Source: Bryobacterales bacterium
GTDB lineage: Bacteria; Acidobacteriota; Terriglobia; Bryobacterales; Bryobacteraceae
DNA: 52,570 bases
Direction of reading: 5' to 3'
Assembly: GCA_003162425.1 (NCBI GenBank)
Contig: PMOK01000169.1
Coordinates: 73,902 to 126,471, forward strand
Under the pieces are notes generated by a model. It worked only from the letters and a program-made list of their open reading frames with translations, was not told where the DNA came from and searched no databases. How positions within the stretch are numbered: the first letter of the stretch is position 1; each line of letters starts with the position of its first letter. This document shows positions 50,534 through 52,570 of this stretch, one piece after another. A program made the position numbers and the translations under genes.

Positions 50534-52570
50534 TGTTTCTCCGCCTGATTCCCGGGTGGACCGAGCAGTTCTGTGAAAATTGGCTTCAACGCATCCGCCC
50601 AAACCTGGTAGCACTTGACCGTGGGATGTAGCTTGTCGCGCGCGTTCATCATACCGTCGAAAAGGCTGCCGTCCGCGTCCGCCAACTTGCCGTTAATGTT
50701 CAGGTATCGTATTCTCTCCCCATCGGCAAGCTTGGCCAGTTTGCGATTGATCTTGTCGATGGCGGGCATCACGGGCATGTTGTCATTTCGTGGAAATATG
50801 CCGGTCAGAATGATCACGGCCCCAGGCGCTTTGGCCTGCATTACCCGTAGGACCGCCTGAAAGCCTTTCGTGATATCCGCCACTCTGGCATCGTCGCCGC
50901 TCAGCACGATGTCAGCGGCGTTATTCGTCCCGGCCAGCAGAACGATAATCTTCGGATTCACTCCATCCAGTTCCCCGTTGTTCAGCCGCCAGAGAATGTT
51001 CTGAATTTTATCCGCGCCCCATCCGAAATCCGCTGCGTTCCAACCCAGGAAGTTCTGATTCCAATTGGCCAGCAGTTCGGGATAGTCCGCCGCTGCCCAC
51101 CGCCGAGTGATGGAGTCTCCCTCAAAATAGATATCGATGCCACCCTTTCTGGCTTTCTCCACGAATTGCTGATGGGCGATCATCGAATTTTGGTCGGTTC
51201 GCGGAGCGGGCTCCGCGGCCAACGCAGGCGCAGGCCCAGCATGACGGACGAGCTTATCTGCCCACGCGATGAAGTATTTCCAATTCGGGCCATCGGTATG
51301 TCCGCCGTCATGCTGGCGCCAGGCGAGCTCGCCATCCAACAGACCCACATTGACAGGTGGCATCTTCGCGGTGCGATAGTCGTCGGAAACTCCAAGATCC
51401 TTCGCAGCCAACAGCCTGAATACCGGACCGGCCGCGACCGCAGCCATGTAGCTGCCCTGTTGATCCAGCCATTTTGCATCGCCCTTCTCGGGCACGCCAT
51501 AACTGATGAACGTCAGCCGCGGCGCGCACAATGCGATCAGCTCATGCGCGTCCACGGGTAAATCAGCGGCAGTCTTGCTGCCAAAGGTGGATTCGGCCGC
51601 GCCATATTTCAGGAAGTTCCCGGCCATCCAATGGTATTCGCCGGAGCCCGTGAGATTTTCCACTGCTTCTCCAAAGTTGCGGCGATGCAATTTTGCGCCG
51701 CCTTCGCCGGACGATCCAACCAGCACCAGGGCGAAGCGAGTATCGAACGCCATGGTCACAAGCGCGGCCTTGCCCCAGCGGGAAACGCCTTCAATGCCGG
51801 CATGCTTCGAATCCACTGCTGGATCGGATTCCAGATAGTCCAGGCCACGCGAGGCGCCCCAAGCCCACGCCCGCAGCGCACCCCAATCATCCGGCTTGCG
51901 GGGTTGGCCATGATTGACTAAGCCGATGATGCCTTTCGTTAATCCTGCGCCGTTGTCCGCCTGGATGCTCGCGGGATTGAGATACGCGTAACCCCAACCG
52001 TCGGCGATGAGTTGTTCCGCCGCAACGGGGTCGCCATTCGCGGAAACACCACTGATCGGCCCGCCACGGCGGAACATCATCATCACCGGTACCGGACTCG
52101 TTGCATCGGCCGGCGTCCCGAGCGTCATCTGAATATCAACACTGATCGCCGGGTACGATGCGTTGTCCACGTGCCCGGTCAACTGTCTCAAGACAACCGC
52201 TCTCAAACCGGACATCGCCTTTACCGTTTCAGTGACCGTCCAAGTGACCTTGGGAACATTCTTCGGAACGCGGCCGACCACCTCCCGCTCGAAGTCCTCG
52301 ACAATTTCGAGGCGGCGCTCGCTCCACCACACCTTCGCGGTGGTGACTTTTTTGCCATTCTTAAGTTTCAAGACCTCCGGCAGATCTGGGAAGGGATTGG
52401 CCTTGGATTCGTCGTAATTGGCGTGATTGGGAGCGCTCTCGTTGCCGTTTGGCCCAGGCCGAAGCGCCTTTATGCCGAGCTGCTCCATCATATTCTGATG
52501 ATCGTCGGCAGCGGTCCAATTCACGGGCGCCTGTTGGCCCAGCGCGGAGCCGGCCAAGATCGCCAGAAGC
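50530..52570 (-). CDS. Exported CE15 glucuronoyl esterase-SGNH esterase fusion (5' truncated by window)
   Basis: A two-domain extracellular esterase whose start lies past the window end: the frame stays open to base 52570 and reads LLAILAGSALGQQ, the end of a signal peptide. Domain 1 (first about 430 residues) resembles CE15 glucuronoyl esterases that cut lignin-glucuronoxylan ester bonds, with the nucleophile in GVSRWGKAALVTMAFDTRF and the His in HDGGHTDGPNWKYFIAWAD. Domain 2 (last about 210) is an SGNH hydrolase: IYFEGDSITRRW, GWGADKIQN, LLAGTNNAADI and DKLHPT, likely an acetyl or acyl esterase. Its TGA overlaps the ATG of the downstream decarboxylase fusion. Confidence 0.88.
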   Translation of the reverse strand, partial: LLAILAGSALGQQAPVNWTAADDHQNMMEQLGIKALRPGPNGNESAPNHANYDESKANPFPDLPEVLKLKNGKKVTTAKVWWSERRLEIVEDFEREVVGRVPKNVPKVTWTVTETVKAMSGLRAVVLRQLTGHVDNASYPAISVDIQMTLGTPADATSPVPVMMMFRRGGPISGVSANGDPVAAEQLIADGWGYAYLNPASIQADNGAGLTKGIIGLVNHGQPRKPDDWGALRAWAWGASRGLDYLESDPAVDSKHAGIEGVSRWGKAALVTMAFDTRFALVLVGSSGEGGAKLHRRNFGEAVENLTGSGEYHWMAGNFLKYGAAESTFGSKTAADLPVDAHELIALCAPRLTFISYGVPEKGDAKWLDQQGSYMAAVAAGPVFRLLAAKDLGVSDDYRTAKMPPVNVGLLDGELAWRQHDGGHTDGPNWKYFIAWADKLVRHAGPAPALAAEPAPRTDQNSMIAHQQFVEKARKGGIDIYFEGDSITRRWAAADYPELLANWNQNFLGWNAADFGWGADKIQNILWRLNNGELDGVNPKIIVLLAGTNNAADIVLSGDDARVADITKGFQAVLRVMQAKAPGAVIILTGIFPRNDNMPVMPAIDKINRKLAKLADGERIRYLNINGKLADADGSLFDGMMNARDKLHPTVKCYQVWADALKPIFTELLGPPGNQAEKQ

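Overview
The window reads as a chromosomal segment of a soil-type Acidobacteriota, most likely the Solibacter/Bryobacter lineage. The clues are an exported S53 protease ending in what looks like the 'Solibacter uncharacterised C-terminal domain' (TIGR03437-like), a PadR repressor paired with a large duplicated ADOP-type MacB permease, many signal-peptide and Tat-type exported enzymes, a CE15 esterase, and numerous short palindromic and 7-10-nt tandem repeats between genes. The lineage is inferred from family recognition, not computed. About 45 protein genes were found. No tRNA, rRNA, CRISPR array, insertion sequence, phage module or origin was recognised, and no gene-free stretch exceeds about 220 bases. 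Both end genes (msrB and the CE15-SGNH esterase) are cut by the window.

Layout. 1-3.0 kb: msrB (partial), a carboxymuconolactone-decarboxylase/AhpD-like gene with an in-frame TGA at the second position of its redox motif (C-P-F-TGA) and a SECIS-like hairpin just behind it, a VapBC-like pair, and an M24 peptidase. 3.0-9.0 kb: S53 protease, small exported proteins, a TlpA-like thioredoxin and an FkbM methyltransferase. 9.0-15.9 kb: YjbQ, DUF2203, a PadR regulator whose permease partner survives only as a 13-codon remnant, a truncated ParE/RelE-like toxin with an AbrB-like antitoxin, glnD convergent with glnA, and an exported creatininase-family protein. 16-25.9 kb: a glycosyltransferase-methyltransferase pair, DUF2961, a frameshifted WYL regulator, a TPR/metalloprotease-like exported protein, a SnoaL-like protein, a carboxypeptidase-regulatory-like protein and a membrane histidine kinase. 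26-36 kb: S9 oligopeptidase, a broken class-3 lipase, CPBP protease, a LolA-like protein, a membrane-anchored class III adenylate cyclase, an exported protein-kinase-regulator operon, tag and DUF192. 36-47.6 kb: Tat-exported Gfo/Idh/MocA oxidoreductase, nadD, an orphan response regulator, complete metH, an ADOP permease with PadR, GNAT, and an exported protein made of four secretin-N-like repeats. 47.6-52.6 kb: a PLP-decarboxylase/TPR/ATP-grasp fusion translationally coupled to a CE15-SGNH esterase.

Most neighbours are single genes or two- to three-gene operons without an overarching pathway. The clearest functional groups are nitrogen control (glnD, glnA), signalling (kinase-regulator pairs, cyclase, two PadR regulators), extracellular peptide and hemicellulose breakdown (S53, S9, M24, CE15-SGNH), and thiol/selenol redox chemistry (msrB beside the CxxU protein). 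The strongest candidates for new biology are the selenoprotein, the three-domain decarboxylase-TPR-ATP-grasp protein, the four-repeat secretin-N-like protein, the double PadR operator built into the end of a truncated toxin, and the repeat families that supply the stop codons of at least six genes.
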